A stretch of DNA of 64,000 bases from Bacteroidota bacterium. GTDB taxonomy: Bacteria; Bacteroidota; Bacteroidia; B-17B0; Aurantibacillaceae. The notes under the pieces are model-generated. The model did no database searches, was not told where the DNA came from, and saw only the letters and a list, made by a program, of their open reading frames with translations. The stretch lies in assembly GCA_029237825.1 (NCBI GenBank), contig JAQZBQ010000007.1:186001-250000 (forward strand), in the 5' to 3' direction. How positions within the stretch are numbered: the stretch's first letter is position 1; every line of letters begins with the position of its first letter. Of the stretch, positions 26,180 to 34,021 are shown piece after piece. Position numbers and translations under genes: made by a program.

Positions 26180-27631
26180 TTATCCTACAGATCCTTCTAA
26201 ACTGATTGCTAATAATTTTTGCGCCTCAACGGCAAACTCCATTGGTAACTTATTTAATACTTCTTTGCAGTAGCCGTTCACAATCAATCCAATGGCTTTT
26301 TCATTATCAATGCCTCTCTGTTTACAATAAAACAGCTGGTCTTCCCCAATTTTACTAGTCGTGGCTTCGTGTTCTACAACTGCAGATTTATCTTTGATTT
26401 CGATATAAGGAAATGTGTGCGCCCCACATTTATCGCCCATTAACAAACTATCACATTGCGAAAAGTTACGGGCATTACTTGCGCCTTTTTTAATCTGTAC
26501 TAACCCTCGGTAACTGTTGTTGCTAAACCCGGCCGAAATACCTTTAGAGATAATCGTTGAACGCGTGTTCTTTCCAATATGGATCATTTTTGTTCCGGTG
26601 TCAGCCTGTTGATAGTTATTGGTTACTGCCACCGAATAAAATTCACCAACCGAATTGTTCCCTTTTAAAATTACAGAAGGATATTTCCATGTAACGGCAG
26701 ATCCGGTTTCAACCTGCGTCCAGCTTATTTTTGAATTATCCTCTAAACAGATACCGCGTTTGGTAACGAAATTAAAAATTCCGCCTTTTCCATCTTTATC
26801 TCCTGGATACCAGTTTTGTACTGTACTGTATTTTACTTCAGCGTTTTTGTGCGTGATAATTTCTACCACTGCCGCATGTAACTGGTTTTCATCGCGCTGA
26901 GGTGCAGTACAGCCTTCCAGGTATGAAACATACGCGTCTTCGTCTGCAATTATTAAGGTTCTTTCAAACTGCCCGGTGCCGCTGGCATTTATCCTAAAGT
27001 ATGTAGATAGTTCCATCGGCGAACGCACACCTTTTGGAATGTAGCAAAATGAGCCATCTGTAAATACAGCGGAGTTTAAAGCTGCGTAAAAATTGTCAGT
27101 TGGAGGCACTGCCATTCCCATGTATTTTTTTACCAGTTCAGGATGTTCCTGAACGGCTTCACTGAACGAACAAAAAATAATTCCTTTTTCGGCAAGGGTT
27201 TCTTTAAAGGTGGTTTTAACGGAAACGCTGTCAAATACCACATCTACCGCGATGTTGCTTTGCACACCACTCAAGCGTTTTTGCTCTTCTAAAGAAATGC
27301 CAAGCTTTTCAAACGTTTTTAAAATTTCAGGATCTACTTCATCCAGGCTTGCCAGTTCTTTTTTTGGTTTTGGCGCCGAGTAATAAATGATATCCTGAAA
27401 GTCCGGCTTTTTGTAAGAAACATGAGCCCATTGCGGCTCAACCATGTTTTTCCAGTTTCGGAAAGCTTTTAATCTGAATTCAAGCAGCCAATCCGGTTCG
27501 CTTTTTTTTGCTGATATAAATCTGATGATGTCTTCATTTAACCCTTTCGGTGCCTCATCGGCATCAATATCAGTGGTGAAGCCCCATTTATATTCATTCT
27601 GTATATGTTCTTCTAAAATTTCGTTTGCCAT
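26180..27631 (-). CDS. sufB: Fe-S cluster assembly scaffold SufB
   Basis: A 483-residue SufB, the main scaffold subunit. Clear markers: [40 protein letters not shown], the [20 protein letters not shown] block with the sulfur-accepting Cys, [23 protein letters not shown], and the closing [19 protein letters not shown]. Length and ends are complete. It is second in the operon, 66 nt after sufA. Confidence 0.97.
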   Translation of the reverse strand: MANEILEEHIQNEYKWGFTTDIDADEAPKGLNEDIIRFISAKKSEPDWLLEFRLKAFRNWKNMVEPQWAHVSYKKPDFQDIIYYSAPKPKKELASLDEVDPEILKTFEKLGISLEEQKRLSGVQSNIAVDVVFDSVSVKTTFKETLAEKGIIFCSFSEAVQEHPELVKKYMGMAVPPTDNFYAALNSAVFTDGSFCYIPKGVRSPMELSTYFRINASGTGQFERTLIIADEDAYVSYLEGCTAPQRDENQLHAAVVEIITHKNAEVKYSTVQNWYPGDKDGKGGIFNFVTKRGICLEDNSKISWTQVETGSAVTWKYPSVILKGNNSVGEFYSVAVTNNYQQADTGTKMIHIGKNTRSTIISKGISAGFSNNSYRGLVQIKKGASNARNFSQCDSLLMGDKCGAHTFPYIEIKDKSAVVEHEATTSKIGEDQLFYCKQRGIDNEKAIGLIVNGYCKEVLNKLPMEFAVEAQKLLAISLEGSVG

Positions 27632-27697
27632 TTTCTTCTGCGTTTCGCGTTCAAGTCTCAGGTTATCACTAACGGGAAACCAAAATGCCTCTCTTTA

Positions 27698-28024
27698 TTA
27701 AACACTAAACGATTCGCCACATCCACAGGAGCGGGTTGCGTTTGGGTTTTTAAAAATAAATCCTTTACCATTTAACCCGCCGCTGTAATCCAATTCAGTG
27801 CCAACCAGGTACAAAAAGCTTTTTCGGTCAACCACCACTTTCACGCCGTTATCTTCAAACAACTGGTCGCCTTCTTTCATCACATTATCAAACACCAGGT
27901 TATACATTAAGCCGGAGCAACCGCCGCCATCCACTCCAACACGGATGAAAGTATCTGCCGGTTTATTCTCGCTTTTTATCAATTCAAGTGCATGAGCTTT
28001 TGCCGCATCGCTAACTGTAATCAT
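27698..28024 (-). CDS. sufA: HesB/IscA-type Fe-S carrier (SufA/ErpA)
   Basis: A 108-residue A-type carrier that moves clusters from SufBCD to target proteins. The three conserved cysteines are present: C36 in VDGGGCSGLMY and C100/C102 in the C-terminal SCGCGESFSV. It is the first gene of the suf operon, with a clear promoter and two repeats upstream. SufA, IscA and ErpA cannot be told apart from motifs; the operon context favours SufA. Confidence 0.94.
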   Translation of the reverse strand: MITVSDAAKAHALELIKSENKPADTFIRVGVDGGGCSGLMYNLVFDNVMKEGDQLFEDNGVKVVVDRKSFLYLVGTELDYSGGLNGKGFIFKNPNATRSCGCGESFSV

Positions 28025-28067
28025 TTTGTAAGTAATTAATTGTTAGTTACTTGTAAGTTATCCTTAA

Positions 28068-28082
28068 TTAGATTAAATCTAA
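28068..28082. promoter_or_regulatory. Palindrome at the suf transcription start, candidate operator
   Basis: TTAGATT-A-AATCTAA is a perfect 7-bp inverted repeat around one base, sitting 9 nt downstream of the -7 box, at the predicted transcription start. Nearer the gene, direct repeats TTGTAAGTAA (28026-28035) and TTGTAAGTTA (28051-28060) also occur. A repressor controlling Fe-S supply would fit this position; no regulator gene is adjacent. Confidence 0.5.
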
Positions 28083-28090
28083 ACGGAACA

Positions 28091-28122
28091 CAAAGATACC
28101 ATATTTAAGGTATAAGAACAAA
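28091..28122 (-). promoter_or_regulatory. Promoter of the sufABCDS operon
   Basis: On the minus strand TTTG (28122-28119) and TATCTTTG (28098-28091) are 20 nt apart, a full match to the Bacteroidota consensus. The leader is about 60 nt. Confidence 0.7.
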
Positions 28123-28144
28123 TTATTTGAATAAATTAGCAATC

Positions 28145-28178
28145 GTGAAAATGGTTAGGATTTTTTCTTCTTCTAGGG
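28145..28178 (+). other. Signal-peptide coding segment out of frame with the gene that follows
   Basis: GTG at 28145 and ATG at 28151 open a frame that ends at a TAA inside the next gene. Removing one T from the six-T run at 28161-28166 would join the ATG to the downstream frame and give MVRIFLLLGVFSC, a complete lipoprotein signal with lipobox. As it stands the downstream frame has only a GTG at 28179. Confidence 0.6.
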
Positions 28179-28757
28179 GTGTTTTCATGTAAAAGAAATC
28201 ACACCAGTGTGCTGGTTAAAGTGTTGGATAACGAAACGAATACTCCGGTGAGTTTTGCTAAAGTTAATGTGGTTCGGAAAGGAAAAAAAGGCTGGCTGAC
28301 AGAAAAAGAAAGTATGTTAGTTAACGAATCCCTCACTAATACGTATGGTGAGGTGTTAGTAGATTTTAAATACGACAGGGGCAACACATACGCCTTATTT
28401 GTGTATCCTCCGAGTGGTTATTTTCAAACGGGGAATTACCACTATGTCGATCTCGAAAAAGGAAAAAACCAGGAAACCGTTTATCTCTACCAACAATCTT
28501 TTATCAAGTTGAATTTGATTTCAAATCAAGCGTCAGGTAAGGTTTTGGATATCAAAATAGATGAAGCAACGAGCGTTTATTACACCTATTATTCAAATTC
28601 CACCGCTGTTAACAAGATGGTCTTTTGTTCCGTAAACTCATCGGTTGGAAATAAATCGCTTACCTGGAGCGTCGATTCAGCCGGAACAAGAAATAAATAT
28701 GCGTCGCCTATTCAGTTAAAAGGACATGACACCGTTTACGCAACCATTCATTTTTAA
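28179..28757 (+). CDS. Probable lipoprotein of unknown function, start disrupted
   Basis: As read, a 192-residue protein starting at GTG 28179 (FSCKRNH). The early Cys, preceded by hydrophobic codons in the same frame back to a stop at 28146 (FFLLLGVFSC), is the expected lipobox. The body begins with a carboxypeptidase-regulatory or transthyretin-like beta-sandwich pattern (VLVKVLDNETNTPVSFAKVNVV, GEVLVDFKYDRGNTYALFVYPP), and the second half (YYSNSTAVNKMVFCSV) has no family I know. It lacks any enzymatic motif. Its stop shares TTAA with the stop of the convergent VOC gene. The start problem is treated under findings. Confidence 0.6.
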   Translation: MFSCKRNHTSVLVKVLDNETNTPVSFAKVNVVRKGKKGWLTEKESMLVNESLTNTYGEVLVDFKYDRGNTYALFVYPPSGYFQTGNYHYVDLEKGKNQETVYLYQQSFIKLNLISNQASGKVLDIKIDEATSVYYTYYSNSTAVNKMVFCSVNSSVGNKSLTWSVDSAGTRNKYASPIQLKGHDTVYATIHF

Positions 28758-29815
28758 TCTTTTACTCTACTAAACTTCAGCGCTTTTAAAATGAAGTTTG
28801 GTAAAGCTTTTTTTGGATCACGTTTACGAAGATCAAGGTACCAGCCAATTTTTTTCACAACCGGTAATTTCTTTGTCTCCACAAATTCAATCAATGTTCC
28901 GTCAGCGTCCTCAATATAGGTAAAATGGCCTGCGGCTTCTCCCATTTCAAAACCGGCGCCGCCGTCGACTGTAAAAGGGTGGCCGGCTTTTTTGCAAGCT
29001 TCTTCCAGGGCTTTCATGTTTTTTATATCAAAGCATAAGTGAATAAATCCACAATCTCCCCATAATCGGTTTTCAAATATTTTCCTCGGCGAGTAGTCAA
29101 ATGCCTGAATCAATTCAATTTCATTATCTCCTAAAAGTGGACCGAAACTACCTTCCCTTGGTTTGCTGTTTCTTAAAACAACCCGTCTGAATTTCTTTTG
29201 CGAACCTTCAACACCCTTCCAGTCACTGAAAATGCTAGTTGTGTCAGAAATAACGGTGTCGAATCCCAGAACAGTTTTATAAAGTCCAATTGATTTTTCA
29301 ATATCTTTCACACCGATAACCGCGCCTAAAACACCGCCCGTTGTAAAATCTTTCTTCTGGTACCACGACGATTTTTCTTCAATTATTTCATAAACATTTC
29401 CCCATAGGTCCTGAATGTAAAAATGGTTTCTTCCGTAGGGCGTTTGAGAAATTTCAGTAAAGAGCTTCGCTCCAAAATTTTTCAAGTGATCGTATGATTT
29501 TTTGATGTCATACGATTTAATTTTTCCGGCAAAAATGCCAAGATCGCCCAACTGCGGCGTAAATTCCGCTTTCTGTGCCGTTCGGCTTGTGTATTGCCAG
29601 ATTTCAAAACCACCACCACCGTTCAAACTAATAGCTAAAATGGCATGGCGCGCATGCGGCATATTAGCGGTATAGGGAAGCATCAGTTCGGCCATAGCAG
29701 CCTCTTCAAAAATTTTAATATCCGTGCCAAATGCTTTTCGGTACCATTTAAATGTTTCGTGAACGTTGGTATTCCCAACACCAAGTTGCTGTATGCCTGA
29801 AATGATGTAACTCAT
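28754..29815 (-). CDS. Two-domain VOC (glyoxalase/dioxygenase superfamily) protein
   Basis: A 353-residue cytosolic protein with two vicinal-oxygen-chelate modules: N-terminal (about 5-130; IQQLGVGNTNVHETFKWYRKAFG, FEIWQYTSR) and C-terminal (about 145-320; AVIGVKDIEKSIGLYKTVLGF, IHLCFDIKNMKALEEACKKAG, TYIEDADGTLIEFVETKK). The C-terminal His and Glu (IHLCFD, LIEFVE) could bind a metal. The layout recalls extradiol-type dioxygenases and HPPD-like enzymes, but the substrate is unknown. It may share a transcript with the GNAT gene, which ends 36 nt upstream. Confidence 0.75.
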   Translation of the reverse strand: MSYIISGIQQLGVGNTNVHETFKWYRKAFGTDIKIFEEAAMAELMLPYTANMPHARHAILAISLNGGGGFEIWQYTSRTAQKAEFTPQLGDLGIFAGKIKSYDIKKSYDHLKNFGAKLFTEISQTPYGRNHFYIQDLWGNVYEIIEEKSSWYQKKDFTTGGVLGAVIGVKDIEKSIGLYKTVLGFDTVISDTTSIFSDWKGVEGSQKKFRRVVLRNSKPREGSFGPLLGDNEIELIQAFDYSPRKIFENRLWGDCGFIHLCFDIKNMKALEEACKKAGHPFTVDGGAGFEMGEAAGHFTYIEDADGTLIEFVETKKLPVVKKIGWYLDLRKRDPKKALPNFILKALKFSRVKD

Positions 29816-29851
29816 GAAATGTAATTAAACCGTAAAATTAAGATTTATAAT

Positions 29852-30229
29852 TTATTGCCCAACGTATTTCATGACCACGTATGTTTCCGGAACCATTAGT
29901 TCGGATGAGCAGTAATTGAGTTTGTCAGCGATTTCGGGAGGGTATTGATCAACCGTTTGGAAGCCGAGTTTTGAAAAATATTCCGGTATAATGCATACCA
30001 GATAAATGGGTTGAGTAGCGATTTTAACCCGTGCCTCGACCAATGCTTTGGCAATACCGTTAAAGCGTTTTTTCTCAATAACACCAAGCGAGCAAAACTC
30101 GTCACACCCATAATGTTTTCTAATCCTTCCAAAGCCAACGATCTCATCCCCTTCTTTTGCTACTAAAAACTGGCTCATTTGAAGATCACGGTTATCCAAA
30201 TCATATTCAGAAACATACTGAACAATCAA
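29852..30229 (-). CDS. GNAT-family acetyltransferase, N-terminus disrupted
   Basis: As read from the TTG at 30229, 125 residues: FLVAKEGDEIVGFGRIRKH (beta-2 to beta-4), SLGVIEKKRFNGIAKALVEA (acetyl-CoA loop, a weak version of the usual R/QxxGxG/A) and YFSKLGFQTVD near the end. In the same frame upstream, ISIHNANEKDFKLIV (30269-30225) is the normal first strand of the fold, so the real protein starts further up. No ATG, GTG or earlier TTG exists there; adding one base to the seven-T run at 30265-30271 would join it to the ATG at 30282. Function unknown. Confidence 0.7.
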   Translation of the reverse strand: MIVQYVSEYDLDNRDLQMSQFLVAKEGDEIVGFGRIRKHYGCDEFCSLGVIEKKRFNGIAKALVEARVKIATQPIYLVCIIPEYFSKLGFQTVDQYPPEIADKLNYCSSELMVPETYVVMKYVGQ

Positions 30230-30370
30230 TTTAAAGTCCTTTTCGTTGGCGTTATGGATGCTAATTTTTTTGATAAGATCATGGGATGATAAACGTAATA
30301 TTACTAATAAAATTAGAAATCGCTGCGATTAAATTGTTTTTATGAATGGAATTAAGCCTGTTTTAATTTG

Positions 30371-30378
30371 TATTTTTG
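30371..30378 (+). promoter_or_regulatory. Candidate -7 box (TATTTTTG) for the halogenase-like gene
   Basis: TATTTTTG matches the -7 consensus 19 nt before the ATG at 30398. A matching -33 was not found at the right distance. Confidence 0.4.
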
Positions 30379-30397
30379 TTTAACCTGAATTTATATC

Positions 30398-32086
30398 ATG
30401 CAAGACAAATACGACGTAGTAATAGCCGGTGGCGGTCTGGCAGGCCTTACCCTATCCATTCAATTAAAGCAAGCTAATCCTGATATTTCAATTTTGATTC
30501 TTGAAAGCAGGGACAAAGCAGCGGCCATCGCTGCTCACAAAGTTGGTGAATCGACGGTAGAACTGGCGACCCATTATTTCCGGGAGGTCCTCGGCTTAAA
30601 AGATTATTTAGAAGAGTTTGAACTGCCTAAGCATGGTTTGCGCTTTTTCTTTACTGACGAAAAAAAGGTTGAATTATCCAACAGGGTAGAGTTGGGTCCT
30701 CGGTTAAAACTCCCTGTTCCGAGTCATCAATTGGATAGGGGTACTTTTGAAAATTATCTGGAAAGACATACCAAATCGTTAGGGACAGACTTTTTGCTGG
30801 CGGCTCGTGCTAAGGATGTTGTGTTCGGTGATAACGGAGATTTGCACACTGTAGTTTATGCTCATGAGAGGCAGGATAAAATCGTTAGAGCGCGCTGGTT
30901 AGTGGATGCAACCAGTCGGATTAGTTTACTGAAAAAGAAACTGGGGTTTCAAAAAGAAGCGCCTCATAATGTAAATGCTGCATGGTTCAGGGTTAAAGGT
31001 GTTGTTGATATTGATGAATGGAGTGATAACAAAGAGTGGCAATCTTTTTTGGCGCCGAAGCTCCGCTACCTTAGTACAGTGCATTTTATGGACAAAGGAT
31101 ATTGGCTTTGGGTAATTCCGTTAGGTTCAAAAAACACAAGTATCGGAATTGTAGCCGACGAGGATATTCATCCCTTTGAAACAATAAATACATATGAAAA
31201 GGCTGTAGCCTGGATACATAAACATGAGCCGCAGGCGGCTAAATTTGTCTGCCCTAATAAAGAAGATATTTTGGATTTTAGAATCCTGAAGCACTTTGCG
31301 CACGACAGTAAGCGGATTTATTCAGCTGATCGATGGGCTGTTACAGGCGAAGCGGGTGTGTTTCTTGATCCATTTTACTCTCCCGGAAGTGATTTTATTT
31401 CATTGAATAATACATGGCTGAGTGATTTGATTCTTCGTGATTATAAAGGAGAAGATATTTCGGTACGTGCGCAGATATATGAGCAAACGCATTTGTCCTG
31501 GTTTGAAAGTTGGTTGCCAATATACCAGGATAAGTATAAACTAATGGGTAACACCCAGATTATGGTTTTCAAAATCTTCTGGGACTGGGCCATTTATTGG
31601 TCGGTTCCATGCTTGTTATTTACCAATAACGGTTTTACGGATTTGAAAGTACTGAAGGAATTATTTGTATCGGAGAAGAGCCTCGGCCGAAAGTTTGGCC
31701 GGCTAAATAAAGCCGTGCAGGATTTATTTCTGGAGTGGTTACCGTTTGAAAAAGCAATATTTGAGCAACGCTATATCGATCCTTTGGATTTGGATTACCT
31801 TAAAAGGTTTCAGCGAGGAATTGACGAGGTGCACGGAACAAGTGAGGTTGTTGGAAAGGTTTCTGATAATATGAATATCCTCGAGAATGTTGCCGCTGAA
31901 ATGTTCCGTTTAATAAGTAATCAGGTTAACAAAACACCATTGGATATAATAGTTGATCCTTATGTGATGACTTTATCGAAGCCATACGACGCCAGTGAAC
32001 ATTTAAATGGTTTAAACCCAGATGGTGTGATTGGAAATGACGTTGCCAAAATGTGGTTTTACCAGCCAACGACTGTAGCCATTTAA
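30398..32086 (+). CDS. Flavin-dependent halogenase-like FAD oxidoreductase
   Basis: A 562-residue enzyme of the tryptophan-halogenase fold. The FAD site GGGLAG (11-16) opens the protein. KVGESTVE (48-55) follows, and K78 in LPKHGLRF aligns by eye with the catalytic lysine of PrnA-type halogenases. The halogenase signature WLWVIP (236-241) matches WxWxIP. The second FAD motif is GEAGVFLDPFYSPGSD. These features suggest a halogenase on a free or carrier-bound substrate, but close relatives are hydroxylases. Product, halide and substrate are unknown. No flavin reductase, carrier protein or pigment cluster is adjacent; it is a single-gene unit ended by a strong terminator. Confidence 0.8.
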   Translation: MQDKYDVVIAGGGLAGLTLSIQLKQANPDISILILESRDKAAAIAAHKVGESTVELATHYFREVLGLKDYLEEFELPKHGLRFFFTDEKKVELSNRVELGPRLKLPVPSHQLDRGTFENYLERHTKSLGTDFLLAARAKDVVFGDNGDLHTVVYAHERQDKIVRARWLVDATSRISLLKKKLGFQKEAPHNVNAAWFRVKGVVDIDEWSDNKEWQSFLAPKLRYLSTVHFMDKGYWLWVIPLGSKNTSIGIVADEDIHPFETINTYEKAVAWIHKHEPQAAKFVCPNKEDILDFRILKHFAHDSKRIYSADRWAVTGEAGVFLDPFYSPGSDFISLNNTWLSDLILRDYKGEDISVRAQIYEQTHLSWFESWLPIYQDKYKLMGNTQIMVFKIFWDWAIYWSVPCLLFTNNGFTDLKVLKELFVSEKSLGRKFGRLNKAVQDLFLEWLPFEKAIFEQRYIDPLDLDYLKRFQRGIDEVHGTSEVVGKVSDNMNILENVAAEMFRLISNQVNKTPLDIIVDPYVMTLSKPYDASEHLNGLNPDGVIGNDVAKMWFYQPTTVAI

Positions 32087-32104
32087 CGAATAGATATACT
32101 CATA

Positions 32105-32136
32105 AAAAACTCCTACTGAAACCAGTAGGAGTTTTT
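32105..32136. terminator. Bidirectional terminator between the halogenase gene and ctaD
   Basis: Perfect 14-bp stem AAAAACTCCTACTG (32105-32118) / CAGTAGGAGTTTTT (32123-32136), loop AAAC, with A/T runs at both ends. It ends the halogenase gene and, on the other strand, the 11.5-kb respiratory operon. Confidence 0.92.
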
Positions 32137-32155
32137 ATTTTATAATGTTTTGAGA

Positions 32156-33979
32156 TTAATGGCCGCCTCCACCATCTTGTTCGCCTTCAACTAAAGGAAC
32201 CGTCTGCGGAATAAAATCATTTGGTGAACCTGGTTTGCTATAGTCATATGCCCAACGGTGAACAACAGGTAAAGGACCTGGCCAGTTCCCATGAATGTTT
32301 GCCATTGGAGTTGTCCATTCTAAAGTATTAGAATTCCATGGATTTTGCGGGGATTTCTCACCACGGAAAATACTATAGAAGAAGTTGAATATAAATATCA
32401 CTTGTCCTAATGCTGCTATAATAGCAAACACGGTTACAATTTCATTAATATCCACCAGGTTATCAAACATCGGGAAAGCACTGTTAGTGTAATACCGACG
32501 AGGAACACCTGCTAATCCTAAGAAATGCATTGGGAAAAACACGCCATAAGCACAGATGAATGTTACCCAGAAATGTAAATATCCAAGTTTTTTGTTCATC
32601 ATACGCAAGAACATTTTTGGGAACCAGTGATATACACCGGCGAACATTCCAAATATTGCTGATAATCCCATTACAATATGGAAGTGGGCAACTACGAAAT
32701 AAGTATCATGCACGTTAATATCTAATGTTGAATCCGCTAATATGATTCCGGTAACTCCACCTGTTACAAATGATGATACCAAACCAATTGAAAACAACAT
32801 AGCAGGTGTGTATTGGATATTTCCTTTCCATAGTGTGGTGATGTAGTTAAATGCTTTTACTGCTGAAGGAATGGCAATTAATAATGTTGTGAAAACGAAC
32901 ACTGAACCAAGGAAAGGATTCATTCCTGTTAAGAACATATGGTGGCCCCAAACGATGAAAGATAAAAATCCGATTGCTAGCATGGAACCAATCATCGCTC
33001 TGTAACCAAAGATAGGTTTACGGGAGTTAGTAGAAATAATTTCTGATGTAATACCTAAAGCGGGTAATAATACGATATATACTTCCGGGTGACCTAAGAA
33101 CCAGAATAAATGTTCAAATAAAATCGGGCTACCACCTACGTTGTCTAAAGGTCGGCCACCAATATAAATATCAGATAAGTAAAAGCTTGTTCCTAAACTT
33201 CTGTCACATATTAATAAAACCACACAGGAAACCAATACAGGGAAAGATAATACACCCAGGATTGCAGTAATTAACATAGCCCACATGGTTAAAGGCATAC
33301 GTGTCATTTTCATTCCTTTTGTACGGAGGTTGATAATTGTAACGATGTAATTGATACCACCTAATAATGAAGATACAACGAACAATGTCATTGAAATTAA
33401 CCACAAAGTCATACCTAATTTAGATCCGGGCATTGCTTCAGGTAACGCCGATAAAGGAGGGTAGATTGTCCACCCACCTGATGCAGGACCGTCCTCAATA
33501 AACAGTGAACCTAACATGATCACACTTGAAAGAAAGAAAAACCAGTAAGACAACATGTTTAGGAATCCGGAAGCCATATCACGTGCTCCAACCTGATAAG
33601 GAATTAATAAATTGGCGAATGTACCGCTCAAACCACCTGTTAATACAAAGAATACCATGATCGTTCCGTGAATGGTAACCAATGCCAGGTACATGTTTGG
33701 GTCAAGGATTCCATCTTTTCCCCATTTATCGCCTAATACCGCATTGATAAAAGCAAATTTTTCACCTGGCCATGCTAATTGCATACGGAAAATGATAGAC
33801 ATGGTCATGGCGATAACAGCCATAACTATTGCAGTGATCAAAAACTGACGGGAAATCATTTTATGATCCATGCTGAAGATGTATTTACTTACAAAACTTT
33901 CTTCATGCTCGTCATGATCATGCGCGTGATCGTGGTGCCCTAAATGTTCTGTTAAATCTGCTGAATGTTCGTGTGACAT
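32156..33979 (-). CDS. ctaD: Cytochrome c oxidase subunit I
   Basis: A 607-residue membrane haem-copper oxidase core subunit with about 12-13 helices. The CuB/haem motif WFLGHPEVYIVLLPALG carries the His-Tyr pair, and HDTYFVVAHFHIVMG carries the haem ligands. MYLALVTIHGTIMVFFV contains the low-spin haem-a His. The N-terminus (residues 1-28) is unusually His-rich (HHDHAHDHDEHEE), possibly a metal-binding tail. It is the last gene of the act-cta operon. Subunits III and IV are not in this window. Confidence 0.97.
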   Translation of the reverse strand: MSHEHSADLTEHLGHHDHAHDHDEHEESFVSKYIFSMDHKMISRQFLITAIVMAVIAMTMSIIFRMQLAWPGEKFAFINAVLGDKWGKDGILDPNMYLALVTIHGTIMVFFVLTGGLSGTFANLLIPYQVGARDMASGFLNMLSYWFFFLSSVIMLGSLFIEDGPASGGWTIYPPLSALPEAMPGSKLGMTLWLISMTLFVVSSLLGGINYIVTIINLRTKGMKMTRMPLTMWAMLITAILGVLSFPVLVSCVVLLICDRSLGTSFYLSDIYIGGRPLDNVGGSPILFEHLFWFLGHPEVYIVLLPALGITSEIISTNSRKPIFGYRAMIGSMLAIGFLSFIVWGHHMFLTGMNPFLGSVFVFTTLLIAIPSAVKAFNYITTLWKGNIQYTPAMLFSIGLVSSFVTGGVTGIILADSTLDINVHDTYFVVAHFHIVMGLSAIFGMFAGVYHWFPKMFLRMMNKKLGYLHFWVTFICAYGVFFPMHFLGLAGVPRRYYTNSAFPMFDNLVDINEIVTVFAIIAALGQVIFIFNFFYSIFRGEKSPQNPWNSNTLEWTTPMANIHGNWPGPLPVVHRWAYDYSKPGSPNDFIPQTVPLVEGEQDGGGGH

Positions 33980-34021
33980 ATTATATCCGTTATTTTAAGT
34001 ACAACAATGTTTTAAATTAAT

